A stretch of DNA of 64,000 nucleotides from Lewinellaceae bacterium (lineage in GTDB: Bacteria > Bacteroidota > Bacteroidia > Chitinophagales > Saprospiraceae), in the NCBI GenBank assembly GCA_016716135.1, contig JADJWX010000006.1, forward strand, positions 335,443 through 399,442, written 5' to 3'. The position numbers were made by a program, and so were the translations under genes. Under the pieces are notes generated by a model that was given only the letters and a program-made list of their open reading frames with translations, was not told where the DNA came from and did no database searches. Shown here piece after piece: positions 54,925 through 63,551 of this stretch; position 1 is the stretch's first letter, and each line of letters starts with the position of its first letter.

Positions 54925-55836
54925 ATGAAAGTTGACTTCGATATTTTTGACGATTACCTGGACGGCAAACTCTCTCCGGAGCATGCCGCTGCACTGGAAG
55001 AACAGTTGGCTGCCGATGCGGAATTAAATAAAGCGTTTGAGCTGCATAAACGGATGCGCGAAGCGCTTGTCAAGAGGGCTAAAGCCCGTGCCATTGCCGA
55101 TCAGGCCAGGGAACGGCTACGGGCAGAAGGATTTTTTGACCAGTTTCAGAAAAAAAAAAGGCAGCCGGTCTTGTCCAATAAATTGGCCGGGCTTCTGTTA
55201 GCCTTGCTCCTGATTATCGTGGCCGGCTTGATTGGGTATGTCCGTACATGCAACCAATCAAGCGAGCATAAACAGCCAAGATTCCCTGAGGAACCTGGTA
55301 CAATATCTCCGGGTAATCCTGCTTTGCCCCGGCAGGATTCGGATACTGTAGTCATTAAAAAAAGGAGACCCATTGCAGGAGGCTCCAGAACTGAAGAGCC
55401 TCTCTGGAGCCTTGAGCCGGTTGCGAAAAAAAACATGTTTACAGAATTTGCCCAGGCAGAATCGTCCACATGGAGCAAAGGCAGTCGAGGTGTCGACTCT
55501 ACCCACTGGCGCTATTGGTTTGTCCGGGATAAGCCCGATTATGATCAGGCGTTTAGATTACTTCAACAACAGGCTGCAGATACATTGCGAGAAACGCAAC
55601 GCTCGGAATACTACGTACTCGGCGCCTTATGCTTACTTCACAAGCCCAACTGTCCATCGGGCGATGCGGTTCAATACCTGGAAAAGGCTAAGGGTGTAGA
55701 CCGGCTTAATCACAAGATTTACCTGTTAACTGCGTACCTGCAAAACCAGCAATTTATCGAAGCCAAAGCGTGGGCGCAGAATAGTAAGATTCCTGCCGAC
55801 CAATGGCCATCCGGGGCGGCTCAATGGTTGAAGTAA
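54925..55836 (+). CDS. Single-pass membrane anti-sigma-like protein (locus 2)
   Basis: 303 residues, start 3 bp after the sigma stop, so translationally coupled. Residues 1-65 (FDDYLDGKLSPEHAAALEEQ, ELHKRMREAL) are helical and resemble the N-terminal sigma-binding segments of FecR/RsiW-type anti-sigma factors, without a zinc-binding H..C..C motif. A transmembrane helix follows (LAGLLLALLLIIVAGLIGYV, about 87-107), then a Pro/Ser-rich linker and a C-terminal helical TPR-like domain (DYDQAFRLLQQQA, LGALCLLHKPNCPSGDAVQYLEKA). The same layout is present, broken, at 31363-32268. I infer that it holds the sigma factor at the membrane and senses a periplasmic partner. Confidence 0.78.
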   Translation: MKVDFDIFDDYLDGKLSPEHAAALEEQLAADAELNKAFELHKRMREALVKRAKARAIADQARERLRAEGFFDQFQKKKRQPVLSNKLAGLLLALLLIIVAGLIGYVRTCNQSSEHKQPRFPEEPGTISPGNPALPRQDSDTVVIKKRRPIAGGSRTEEPLWSLEPVAKKNMFTEFAQAESSTWSKGSRGVDSTHWRYWFVRDKPDYDQAFRLLQQQAADTLRETQRSEYYVLGALCLLHKPNCPSGDAVQYLEKAKGVDRLNHKIYLLTAYLQNQQFIEAKAWAQNSKIPADQWPSGAAQWLK

Positions 55837-55843
55837 GCCCTGT

Positions 55844-57592
55844 TCAAGGGCTGACTTTAAATTGGGCCGGAGGCCCAACGCATATAAAATTAGCCCAAAA
55901 GTGAGGGTGCCGTCGTTCCGGCAAGCTTAAGTATTTGCGCTTCGCCATCGCAAGCGCTTCGTCGGCTGGCAAGCCATCTTTCAACAGGTAGTTATAAAAA
56001 TATTCCAGCAAATTGGCAGAAGGGTAATCCGCTATCTTATTTAAGGTGGCAATGGTGTTTGGGCAGCCGGCATAGTTGACGGCCCGGTGAAGCCCAATCA
56101 CACCTTCGCCTTTTTCCCCAGCTTCGCTTTCGTCGCCTTGCCGCGCCGTTTCACAACTGGCAAAAACAACAAGCCGCGCCTTCAGGTGCATGGGGTAGAA
56201 ATCCACTACACTGAATTGCCTTCTATTCGGATCGTTGTTATGATAAAATGAAAGATAAGAGCGTTCCGGATCGTCCGGGTTGAGGCAACCATGCATACAA
56301 AAATGCAGAATGTCGAAATCGGCAGCCCGGGCTTTGAAATCTTCGGCAATAGCAGGCTGGAACTTTTCGAACGATTTAACCTTGTTTTTTAGACTATCAG
56401 CGGAAAAAGCCGCCATTTCTGATAGCGGCAGCTGACCTTCGGCGCAGCCGGTATGATCGGTTGGATTGATAAAGGAACCAAGCCGGATGTCTGCATTTTT
56501 CATCCGCCCGGAGGCTTGCTGGAGTTGTATTTTCCAAACTGCTGCCGAATATTGATAACCTACAATAAAATCGTGCACGACATATCGAACAGAATCAGAA
56601 TAGCTGATAACAAAGGCGTCAAAAGATAATTCATTCAGCAAATTATCGGTGGAAATAATCAGTTTGTTAGGCTGAGGCTGTCCACTTTTAGGAATGGCGT
56701 CCAACACGCTTTTTATCAGGGTTGTATACAGCATATGGCCCAATTCGGAGTTTATGTCATTTTCAGCCCCCAGCCAATCTTTCTGAAATTGTTGTACCTG
56801 TGCCCAGAATGCGTCGCCTGAAGGTATATTGAGTTGCACGATCCCTTTACTACGCCGGGTTATCCACAAAGCAAATGGGTGAGGAGCCATCCAGTTGTAT
56901 TCAATAAAAACGGATTGGTCGTCCAGGATAAGCTTTTGCTGGACTTCCTCCGGCGCGGGAATTTCATGGTCGAACCGTTGCCTGAAATAAGGATCATTTG
57001 CAGATTTAAGTTCAGCGATAAAAACCCTGTAATTTTCAAGTGTAGCCAATAAGCTATCACGCTTATTTAGTCTTCGCCATTTGAAGATATCATCCCGGAA
57101 TTGACGGTCGCGACAGGCAGGTATTTGGGATTTGGTTGACGGACATGCAGTTTCCAAGGTTGCACGAATATTTTGCCTTAGGGTAAAGCCCCTGGCTTGT
57201 TCTGTATATTCAAACGCTTTTTGCCAATATTTTTCTCGTCCGGCAGGATCTGCAACATCGGTATTGAGATATAATACTACGGCAAGTTGCGCGGCGCCTG
57301 CGTAAACAGAATAAAATCGATTCCTAAAGCCAATGATCGTTTCATCAGCGAAGAGATCGTATTGCAAGTCATTACAGAGTTGGATCGCCTGTTCGTATGC
57401 ATGCAGTGCCCCGTTGAGATATTCAATTTGTTTGTATTTTCTAAAATGCCGCCAAAGTATGTCACCTTTTAATTGGAGCATGTTTAGGATAATATCTGGA
57501 TTTAAAAGATACAATTCAGAGTTTGCTAGCCTTACAGGCTCAAAAAAATTGCCGCCCTGATTTATTCCAACACTTTTTAGTGCGCGAGCCAT
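55844..57592 (-). CDS. CHAT caspase-like protease part of a TPR-CHAT protein (locus 2)
   Basis: 582 residues from the ATG at 57592. The CHAT domain fills about residues 390-575; the catalytic His is in HFCMHG (codon 56291-56293) and the Cys in FASCET (codon 56153-56155). Upstream of the ATG the frame stays open to 57681 and reads like a TPR helix (NIAVGAVISADEGNFQDAF), so the real protein probably begins further upstream with the TPR part at 57664-58539; a -1 shift (or a missing base) near 57664-57680 would join them to 898 residues. It converges on the anti-sigma-like gene with only 7 bp between the stops. Confidence 0.83.
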   Translation of the reverse strand: MARALKSVGINQGGNFFEPVRLANSELYLLNPDIILNMLQLKGDILWRHFRKYKQIEYLNGALHAYEQAIQLCNDLQYDLFADETIIGFRNRFYSVYAGAAQLAVVLYLNTDVADPAGREKYWQKAFEYTEQARGFTLRQNIRATLETACPSTKSQIPACRDRQFRDDIFKWRRLNKRDSLLATLENYRVFIAELKSANDPYFRQRFDHEIPAPEEVQQKLILDDQSVFIEYNWMAPHPFALWITRRSKGIVQLNIPSGDAFWAQVQQFQKDWLGAENDINSELGHMLYTTLIKSVLDAIPKSGQPQPNKLIISTDNLLNELSFDAFVISYSDSVRYVVHDFIVGYQYSAAVWKIQLQQASGRMKNADIRLGSFINPTDHTGCAEGQLPLSEMAAFSADSLKNKVKSFEKFQPAIAEDFKARAADFDILHFCMHGCLNPDDPERSYLSFYHNNDPNRRQFSVVDFYPMHLKARLVVFASCETARQGDESEAGEKGEGVIGLHRAVNYAGCPNTIATLNKIADYPSANLLEYFYNYLLKDGLPADEALAMAKRKYLSLPERRHPHFWANFICVGPPAQFKVSP

Positions 57593-57663
57593 TTCTGAAA
57601 AAGCATCTTGAAAATTACCTTCATCAGCGGAAATTACCGCACCAACGGCAATGTTATAGGGCG

Positions 57664-58539
57664 CTAGCGGATGATTAATAGAATACTATCGGTAACCGTC
57701 CGAACATATACCCTGGCGGTATCATATTGACCGAGCATTCGTGCCAGATTAGCAACATTGATCAATGCCAAGGCATAGTGCCGCAGACGTTCGTGTCGCC
57801 AGGCTATGGGGAGATTGCTTTTAAAAAGTTCTAGACATTCTGTGGCAAGCCGTGTCATTTTTTGAGGACGCATGTCGTGTCTATAGGCTAAGGCCTGCAT
57901 GCTTTTGGCAAAGCCCATGTTGTTGTTTGCCAAAGCGATCAGTTGGCCAAAGCGCAGGGTATCTGTAATGGAAGAGAGATGAGACTGAGTTTCAATGGCG
58001 AGCTGTGTTGCCTTTGCAAATTTCCCTTGCTGTGCAAGCAGTTTGACCAGGTTGCCCTTATTCATTACGACCTCCGCATACCCATACGCCGGATCGCTCT
58101 GTGCGGCACTCTCGTAAAGCCGGATGGCTTTGAGGTAACATTCCACGGACAGGCTTTGGTAGCCCCGTTTGTCATAATTGTAGGCTTGTAAATTGTAAAG
58201 ATCGCCGAGGTACCTTTGGTGGGTTGCATCTTTTGGATTTAATAGGCCCTCCAAGCGCTCCATAAGGCCCTGTGCTGCTTCGTAGCGGTAGTTTTCCAAG
58301 TCGTCGTGTGCTAGGACTAACAAGCACTGGGCGCGCCGGCTCAATTGGTCTGGGCCGCCACTGGCCGCCGATGCCTCGTCGTTTTCGATGCCCGCGCGTT
58401 CAATAGAGTAGAAGGTATTTCCTGTTTCTTTAAGCTTTTGATACGCCTTTTCACCAGGGCTTTGCCCGAAAGTATTGTTGCAAAAAAATAGCAAAGGAAG
58501 CAGCCCTATACATACAAGGCTTGAGCATGATGTCTTCAT
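57664..58539 (-). CDS. TPR part of the exported TPR-CHAT protein (locus 2)
   Basis: 291 residues. Signal peptide (SLVCIGLLPLLFFCNNTFG), then a run of helical TPR-like repeats (YRYEAAQGLMERLEG, GYQSLSVECYLKAIRLYESA, GKFAKATQLAIETQ, LGQYDTARVYVRTV). It stops in the frame at 57664, immediately before the CHAT frame picks up, so the pair is either two coupled genes or one gene with a lost base. The domain order and signal peptide are the same as in locus 1 (32970-36108). Confidence 0.75.
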   Translation of the reverse strand: MKTSCSSLVCIGLLPLLFFCNNTFGQSPGEKAYQKLKETGNTFYSIERAGIENDEASAASGGPDQLSRRAQCLLVLAHDDLENYRYEAAQGLMERLEGLLNPKDATHQRYLGDLYNLQAYNYDKRGYQSLSVECYLKAIRLYESAAQSDPAYGYAEVVMNKGNLVKLLAQQGKFAKATQLAIETQSHLSSITDTLRFGQLIALANNNMGFAKSMQALAYRHDMRPQKMTRLATECLELFKSNLPIAWRHERLRHYALALINVANLARMLGQYDTARVYVRTVTDSILLIIR

Positions 58540-58677
58540 GGTTTAGCAGAATTTTATTAGACAATGTAATAGTAAATGGAATTAGCTGAATGTAATGTTA
58601 TCCATCTGAGGTAAGACAACTAATCATGCTGATTTCGACGAAGAATCGCCAATTCAATTGATCTTTCGGCAAACTAT

Positions 58678-58830
58678 TTACTCCCGCCGCCGCCGCTCCC
58701 AAACCCACCACCCCAACAACCCCAAAATAAAAACCACAAAGCCAATCATAACCCAGACTTCAGCCCGCTTCAAAATACCCAGGCGAATGCCAGCCAACCA
58801 CCGGAAAAAGCTACTTGCTTGATTTCCATG
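58678..58830 (-). other. Possible remnant of a small membrane protein
   Basis: In one minus frame a 50-codon stretch reads RWLAGIRLGIL, then VMIGFVVFILGLLGWWVWER with an Arg-rich end. No start codon precedes it (a stop lies at about 58843). Probably a remnant or chance; the rest of 58540-58900 holds nothing I recognise. Confidence 0.3.
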
Positions 58831-58944
58831 GCCCTTCGAATTTTACACAGTGGACAAGGAGGGAAGCAACTCAATCGGGTCTGAATAACCTGGTCTTCCA
58901 GCCGAGTTTCAAGGTTTGCCCCCTCCATTTTTCAAATAATGGGT

Positions 58945-60318
58945 TTAGCACAGACTCGTATTCCCGGCTGGTTTTGGGTAACTTCGAGTTGTTGGCGGAG
59001 TTATTCTACTGTTGCTGTGCATCTGTTCGATTTCCCGGTGGCGAGTCTCCGCGTTGTTCCAAAACCAGGTTGATGTAATCGGAAGAAGTTGAGTTCGAGG
59101 CGGGCGCCTTGTTCGATCAGGTATACTTTCTGCCGGGGCGTAATCCGAGGTTGGTGTTAGCCGCCTTGGCTTGGAGGCATTTTGGAAATTGATCAAGCCG
59201 CATACGCGCGTGATTGAATGGGTGAAATAACGATGTTTTGCGGGTGTTTTTAACGTGTGTTTTGCAAAGGTTATACGGATGTTTTGCGGGTGTTTTACGG
59301 CGAAATCGCCCGCATTGTTTATTGGCGAAACAGCAAAATCCCAGAACAGCGGATACCCGTGTTCCGACAAGGCACACCCCGCTTTTTCATCGCATTTGAC
59401 CAGGTAATCCGCCAGATCAAGTCCGTGAATGCGGTCGGATTCCGCTGCCTTGCGTTCCAGTAAGTCAGACACATACAGTTGCTTTCAACGCGTTTGCAGT
59501 TCGGTGGCTTTTGCGCACCATTTATCGTAACTATTCCGATTTCCCGGGGAAAAGCACTACGTCCGCATTTTCGCGATTATCCCCGGCATTTTTTGTCGCG
59601 GGAGGCGATGCTTTTGCGCAGGCCTCCTGTCGCCAACCAAATGTAATCGGGCAGGAGGCCGCTCATCAGAACGGCCGTTTTCTCGCTTTCTACCAACGCT
59701 ACCTTCTTCCCGGTGTTCCCGATTTGTAATTGATGCTCGCCGAACAGGCATTGCGCCAATTGGAAATCGGTGGCAAACACAGCGTGCGCCCACTGATACG
59801 CGCCTGGCAACGCCCAACGCGTTTCCCGGTTAGCGAGTGGTATAACATGATTTTCCCGGTGCGTACATTTCCGGGCGGCCCACTTTGCCAGAAGACCGTT
59901 GCGCCCGGCCAGTGTTTGTGTACCGATCCGGTACAGGTTGTCTAAATATGCCGCCATTTCCCGGTGAAAAGCCGGTTCAGAAGCGACAAAATGGTTCCGT
60001 GCTTAGCGAATTCAGGAACGGCTAACGATGTGTATTGGGATGGGAGCCGAGTTTTCGGCATGAATTTGGAAATGGAAATTGGAAGTTCCCTATAGGGTTT
60101 TCCAATTTACTTCAACTCGGATTATTAAAATGCGCTCGGGCGAGGTGTATCCGCAGTTGATTTCGGGGTTACACGGCGATTTGATCCGGCAGATAATCGC
60201 CGGTTTCGGTGTCGATAACGCATGAAATTCTTTTTACCACGGCGAACAGGGACAGAAGCCATGTCCTTCTTTTCTTGGACCGGACGCTATTGTCCAATCG
60301 ATACCGAAAGTTCTTCAT
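58945..60318 (-). pseudogene. Decayed mobile-element primase-like (DUF6371/TOPRIM) gene
   Basis: Pieces of one protein occur in several minus frames, in order. From ATG 60318 come MKNFRYRLDN, GKKNFMRY, IDTETGDYLPDQ, CNPEINCGYTSPERI (zinc-finger start); then at 59577-59957 QWAHAVFATDFQLAQCLFGEH and the TOPRIM-like VALVESEKTAVLMSGLLPD; then YDKWCAKATELQTR, and SDLLERKAAESDRIHGLDLADYL (58945-59472). Each is separated by frame changes or stops. The order is that of DUF6371 proteins found in Bacteroidota mobile elements, next to an AAA ATPase and an excisionase. The gene cannot be made in full as given. A 19-bp direct repeat lies at 59232-59250 and 59278-59296. Confidence 0.72.
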
Positions 60319-60369
60319 TTTGGGGCTGAATTTTTAATGCTGTAAAGGTTTGGCGGTTACGAAAGAGTT

Positions 60370-61460
60370 TTACAGGATGCAAATGTGGCCTTGCGCGTAA
60401 AATGTCCGGCTTGTTGCGGCAATCTCGTCGAGGCGCTGTCCAAGGATTTTAGCACTGGCTTCGAATTGTTGGCCGAGCTGCTTCAACAGCTCTGTTTTGG
60501 TGTATTGTTGTCCAAGACGCAGACCTTCCAGAACTGGGCGACTTCCGCTCAGATGCTTTGCGTTGCCGCCCCATCCGCAATTCCGGATTTCCTCCTGATT
60601 GGCTTCTGTCAATAACTTCGTGTCCGGGTCATGCGCGCCATCACAGGAAGCGCGCTTTCGTGTTCCGGCATTTTGATGCACCGAAGGCGGATAATGTCGG
60701 AGGGCATACCTTCGCCATTCTGTTCCGCCGCCAGTTGGATCGCCGTGGTGGCTTTATTGAACAGTTCCGTTCCCAGGTGCCCGCGCGCCTTTTGCTGATT
60801 GGGGTTTTCACGAATGCAGACACAAAGATGTGGCATTGTAGCGTGAGACCATGACATTGAACGCATATCAACCAGGCGCGTGCTGTCTCCTGTGCGGTTG
60901 AAGTCGCTGACACAGTCCGACACAACATCCAGGATGATAAAAATGTGTTGTGTAAACCGGTCGCGCAAATAAGCGAGGTAGGCCTCCAAAGCACTGATGC
61001 GTTCTTCGCGGCGAAATTCCAACAGCGAGGGGCGAATAAGCCGTTCCAACTGGTACAAGGATGTTAAATCGGCATTGACCTGGATGCACTGCAAGGCGTA
61101 AGGCAACTGGTCGTTGAGGTTTCGTCCCGTGTCCATGTAGCGGACTACCGAATCTGACTCAAGTTCCAATTCAAACCCCAGCGTTCCGGCAGCCGTATTC
61201 CGGCGACTTAACAATAAACTGGCAAACATGCCGGCAACCCGGCTTTTATGCACACCGGATTGTCCCTGTAACACATTGATCGTTTGTGGAAAAATCACGC
61301 CCTGTCCGTTTAAATTAATCAGGGGTTGCGAGAACCGGATTGTTTGCATTTTTCGGTTATTACAGTTCTCGGGTTTTAAGGATGCAAGCAAGTAAGGTGC
61401 TTTGGCATTTGGCTGTTGCGCCCGGTTGACCAGCTTTATCGAACTCGCCATGTACCGCAT
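60370..61460 (-). pseudogene. AAA ATPase (RepA/helicase-loader-like) of a mobile element, frameshifted near its C-terminus
   Basis: Start ATG 61460 or 61451. The Walker A is GQSGVHKSR (GxxGxxKS), then strands and FIILDVVSDCVSDF as Walker B-like; the tail NPNQQKARGHLGTELFNKA is usual for the AAA_25-type ATPases of Bacteroidota integrative elements. At about 60620-60640 the frame is lost (ALPVMAR); the sense continues in another frame as HDPDTKLLTEANQEEI and ends QLGQQFEASAKILGQRLDEI at 60370, as in family members. It follows the excisionase-like gene by 1 bp and precedes the TOPRIM remnant. Confidence 0.75.
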
Positions 61461-61461
61461 G

Positions 61462-61848
61462 TCAAGGGCAGGCGCTTTCGGCGAATTTAAGTACTGTCCA
61501 TGGCGCCCTCCTTTTCTTGCCGGAACACGAAGGCTTCCGTTTTGATCTCGCAAGCGGTTTACAGCGGTTGGTAAACAACCAGGCTTCCAGTTCGGAGCGC
61601 CGGAAATACAGTTTTTTACCGCGTTTGAAATGCGGGATACCGCGCCGGGAGGTAAGGGTGTACAAGGTTGGCCGGGCCAGGCCGGTGATAGCGACCGCCT
61701 CGCTTAAATCTACGATTTCACGCGTTTCAGGATTGGGCAGCGCGGAAGGCCGGTGAAGTTCCTGCGCCAATACGCGGGCAAAGTCGAGCAGGTCGCTCTT
61801 GCTGATTTCAAGTTTGATGAAATCCGGCAAATTTTGGAGCTCAAGCAT
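61462..61848 (-). CDS. Excisionase-family helix-turn-helix protein
   Basis: 128 residues. The core DLSEAVAITGLARPTLYTLT, RRGIPHFKRGKKLYFRRSEL, EAWL is the HTH_17/MerR-type fold of excisionase and element-regulator proteins; a helical N-terminus and a basic tail frame it. In Bacteroidota mobile elements such genes sit just before the AAA ATPase and primase, as here. No integrase or attachment site is visible in the window. It looks intact. Confidence 0.85.
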   Translation of the reverse strand: MLELQNLPDFIKLEISKSDLLDFARVLAQELHRPSALPNPETREIVDLSEAVAITGLARPTLYTLTSRRGIPHFKRGKKLYFRRSELEAWLFTNRCKPLARSKRKPSCSGKKRRAPWTVLKFAESACP

Positions 61849-62084
61849 TTTTATTGATGTGTTTGTGCCAACAACATCGTTGACGCTCCAAAAGTGAATC
61901 GCGTTATTTTTTGATATTTTGCTGGAATAATGGAAATATCGCTGCAGATATTCAACGCGTCCTGAAAATATCGTTTGGGTTATACTTCCTTTGATAAATA
62001 GGGCTTGGGCCAGTGGTTGAACAGGTCAAATTGCGCCCGGCGGTGTTTGCCCTCTTTGTTACCATTTACTCACGGTTTCAAACT

Positions 62085-62690
62085 TTACACCAAAGTTGTT
62101 TCGAACCAGGCTTGAAGAAACAGGCATAGTACTCCCGGCCACCATTTTTTAGCCTCGGTGTTGCATTCCCAGAGTTTGTAAAAGCAGTAGTAAATGATCC
62201 CTTTTTCGCGGGTATTCAGGTTTAGGTGAAACCGCTGGAAAGGCGCTGCTTTGGGCAGTCGCAGGCCGATGAGTTTAAGTTTCTCCACCTCGGATTTCGG
62301 CAGGAAGGGTTTTTTCGAACTGCCGGACTGCTCGTAAAAAAAGTCGAAAAAGCGGTGGATTTGGCCTGTGGTCAGTTTGCCAGGTATTGCTTCCAATTCC
62401 TGATCAACTAACAAGGCTTTGAAAGCGTCAAGGGAGACGGCCGGGTCCATTGTTTGTCCTTCTGATTCCGGGTTGCGCAAACGATCGATGGTCTCATCAA
62501 CCCAGCTTATTTGCTGCTCCAGGAAATTGGCCTGCATAATTTGTTCGGTGCAAGGTTTTTCCATTAGTTCCGGGCTGATTCCGGCGGAAAACAGGAATGA
62601 AACAGATTCGTCATTGTCTAAACCGGAATCCTGAAAATCAGGGTCTTGGAGTACCTCTTGCAGTATTTCCAGTATTTCGGTTAGGATCAT
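62085..62690 (-). CDS. Hypothetical protein
   Basis: 201 residues from the ATG at 62690; the frame is open to a TTG at 62804 that overlaps the upstream gene's end. Mostly helical and acidic at the N-terminus (ILTEILEILQEVLQD), with a Trp-rich end (KLWECNTEAKKWWPG). The stretch FHLNLNTREKGIIYYCFYKL recalls regulators such as RteC of conjugative elements, but I am not confident. Lies in the accessory stretch, same strand as the excisionase-like gene. Confidence 0.6.
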   Translation of the reverse strand: MILTEILEILQEVLQDPDFQDSGLDNDESVSFLFSAGISPELMEKPCTEQIMQANFLEQQISWVDETIDRLRNPESEGQTMDPAVSLDAFKALLVDQELEAIPGKLTTGQIHRFFDFFYEQSGSSKKPFLPKSEVEKLKLIGLRLPKAAPFQRFHLNLNTREKGIIYYCFYKLWECNTEAKKWWPGVLCLFLQAWFETTLV

Positions 62691-62788
62691 CTCGCCAGTC
62701 CAGTCCGTTAAATCGGTAGTCCACAACTTTTTGCCCGCTGAACTCGGGCAGTTCAAGTCACCACCATAGTTTTCGACAGTAAAAAGGG

Positions 62789-63061
62789 TCAAAATCGTTC
62801 GCAAATGATATCCAAGGTGTCTCCGGTCGCCAAACTACGAAAGACATGCCCAAGCGCGGGTTTGTGTACCTGTTCTACAAGTTCCTTTCGGATGTTGGCC
62901 AAGGCCTCGATCTTTTCTGACGCTGTGCGCAACAGGTTCAGCCTGCGCTGGGTGCTATTTTTAAAGTCTTCTAAAAGGAAATGACCTGCGGTTTTCAGGT
63001 TTGGGTCGTGGGCTTCCAGGTGTGGAAGGATGTCGGGTGGGAGGTTAATCTTTTGGAGCAT
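62789..63061 (-). CDS. Small hypothetical protein
   Basis: 90 residues from ATG 63061 (11 codons into the open frame). Helical with Lys/Glu/Leu (INLPPDILPHLEAHD, IEALANIRKELVEQV). No family recognised. It slightly overlaps or abuts the following gene, suggesting cotranscription. The 260 bp upstream (63062-63321) hold no feature I recognise. Confidence 0.55.
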   Translation of the reverse strand: MLQKINLPPDILPHLEAHDPNLKTAGHFLLEDFKNSTQRRLNLLRTASEKIEALANIRKELVEQVHKPALGHVFRSLATGDTLDIICERF

Positions 63062-63321
63062 GTTAGATTTTTTTTGTTTAAAACTTGAAATCAAATTTAC
63101 GCCCTATTTGCAACATGAAAAATCTAAGAATAACGAGGCAGGAATAAAATTTTGGGATTTTTTGGCGTTTGGGCGACTTATTTTGGGCGAGGGCGCATAT
63201 ACAATCTCAATGCTAAATATGAATGCAAGTTTTTGATGGTTTTTACCCCAACACTCGCTTCACCTCTTTTTTAAACTTTCAGGCGCCTTAAAACCTCCAG
63301 TTCCGCCCAAAACGCACCAGT

Positions 63322-63540
63322 TCACTTCACCGTCTCCGGATTAATGATCACCCGCAGGCTGAATTCGTAGCGGTCTCCATCCTGGTCCCATCCGCCACTA
63401 CGAGGGTGGATGGGCCAGGTTTCATCCCGGTAGTAGTGGATATCCAGTCAGTGAATGTTGAGGTGTGGGGCCAACTGCTTTGGTCAGGATGTTGAAGAAA
63501 GCGTTAACATTAAGCCGCGACCAGTCCCGCCACCACAAAA
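63322..63540 (-). pseudogene. Remnant of an unrecognised protein gene
   Basis: Minus frames read LWWRDWSRLNVNAFFNILTK then, after a one-base shift and across an in-frame TGA, HYYRDETWPIHPRSGGWDQD, ending VIINPETVK stop at 63322. The pieces look like one continuous protein end. Family not recognised. Confidence 0.5.
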
Positions 63541-63551
63541 ACCTGCTGACT

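Noticed and set aside
34240..57690. Programmed ribosomal frameshifting conserved between TPR and CHAT in both loci
   Set aside because: The two loci need shifts in opposite directions and lack a canonical slippery site, so a shared programmed mechanism is unlikely.
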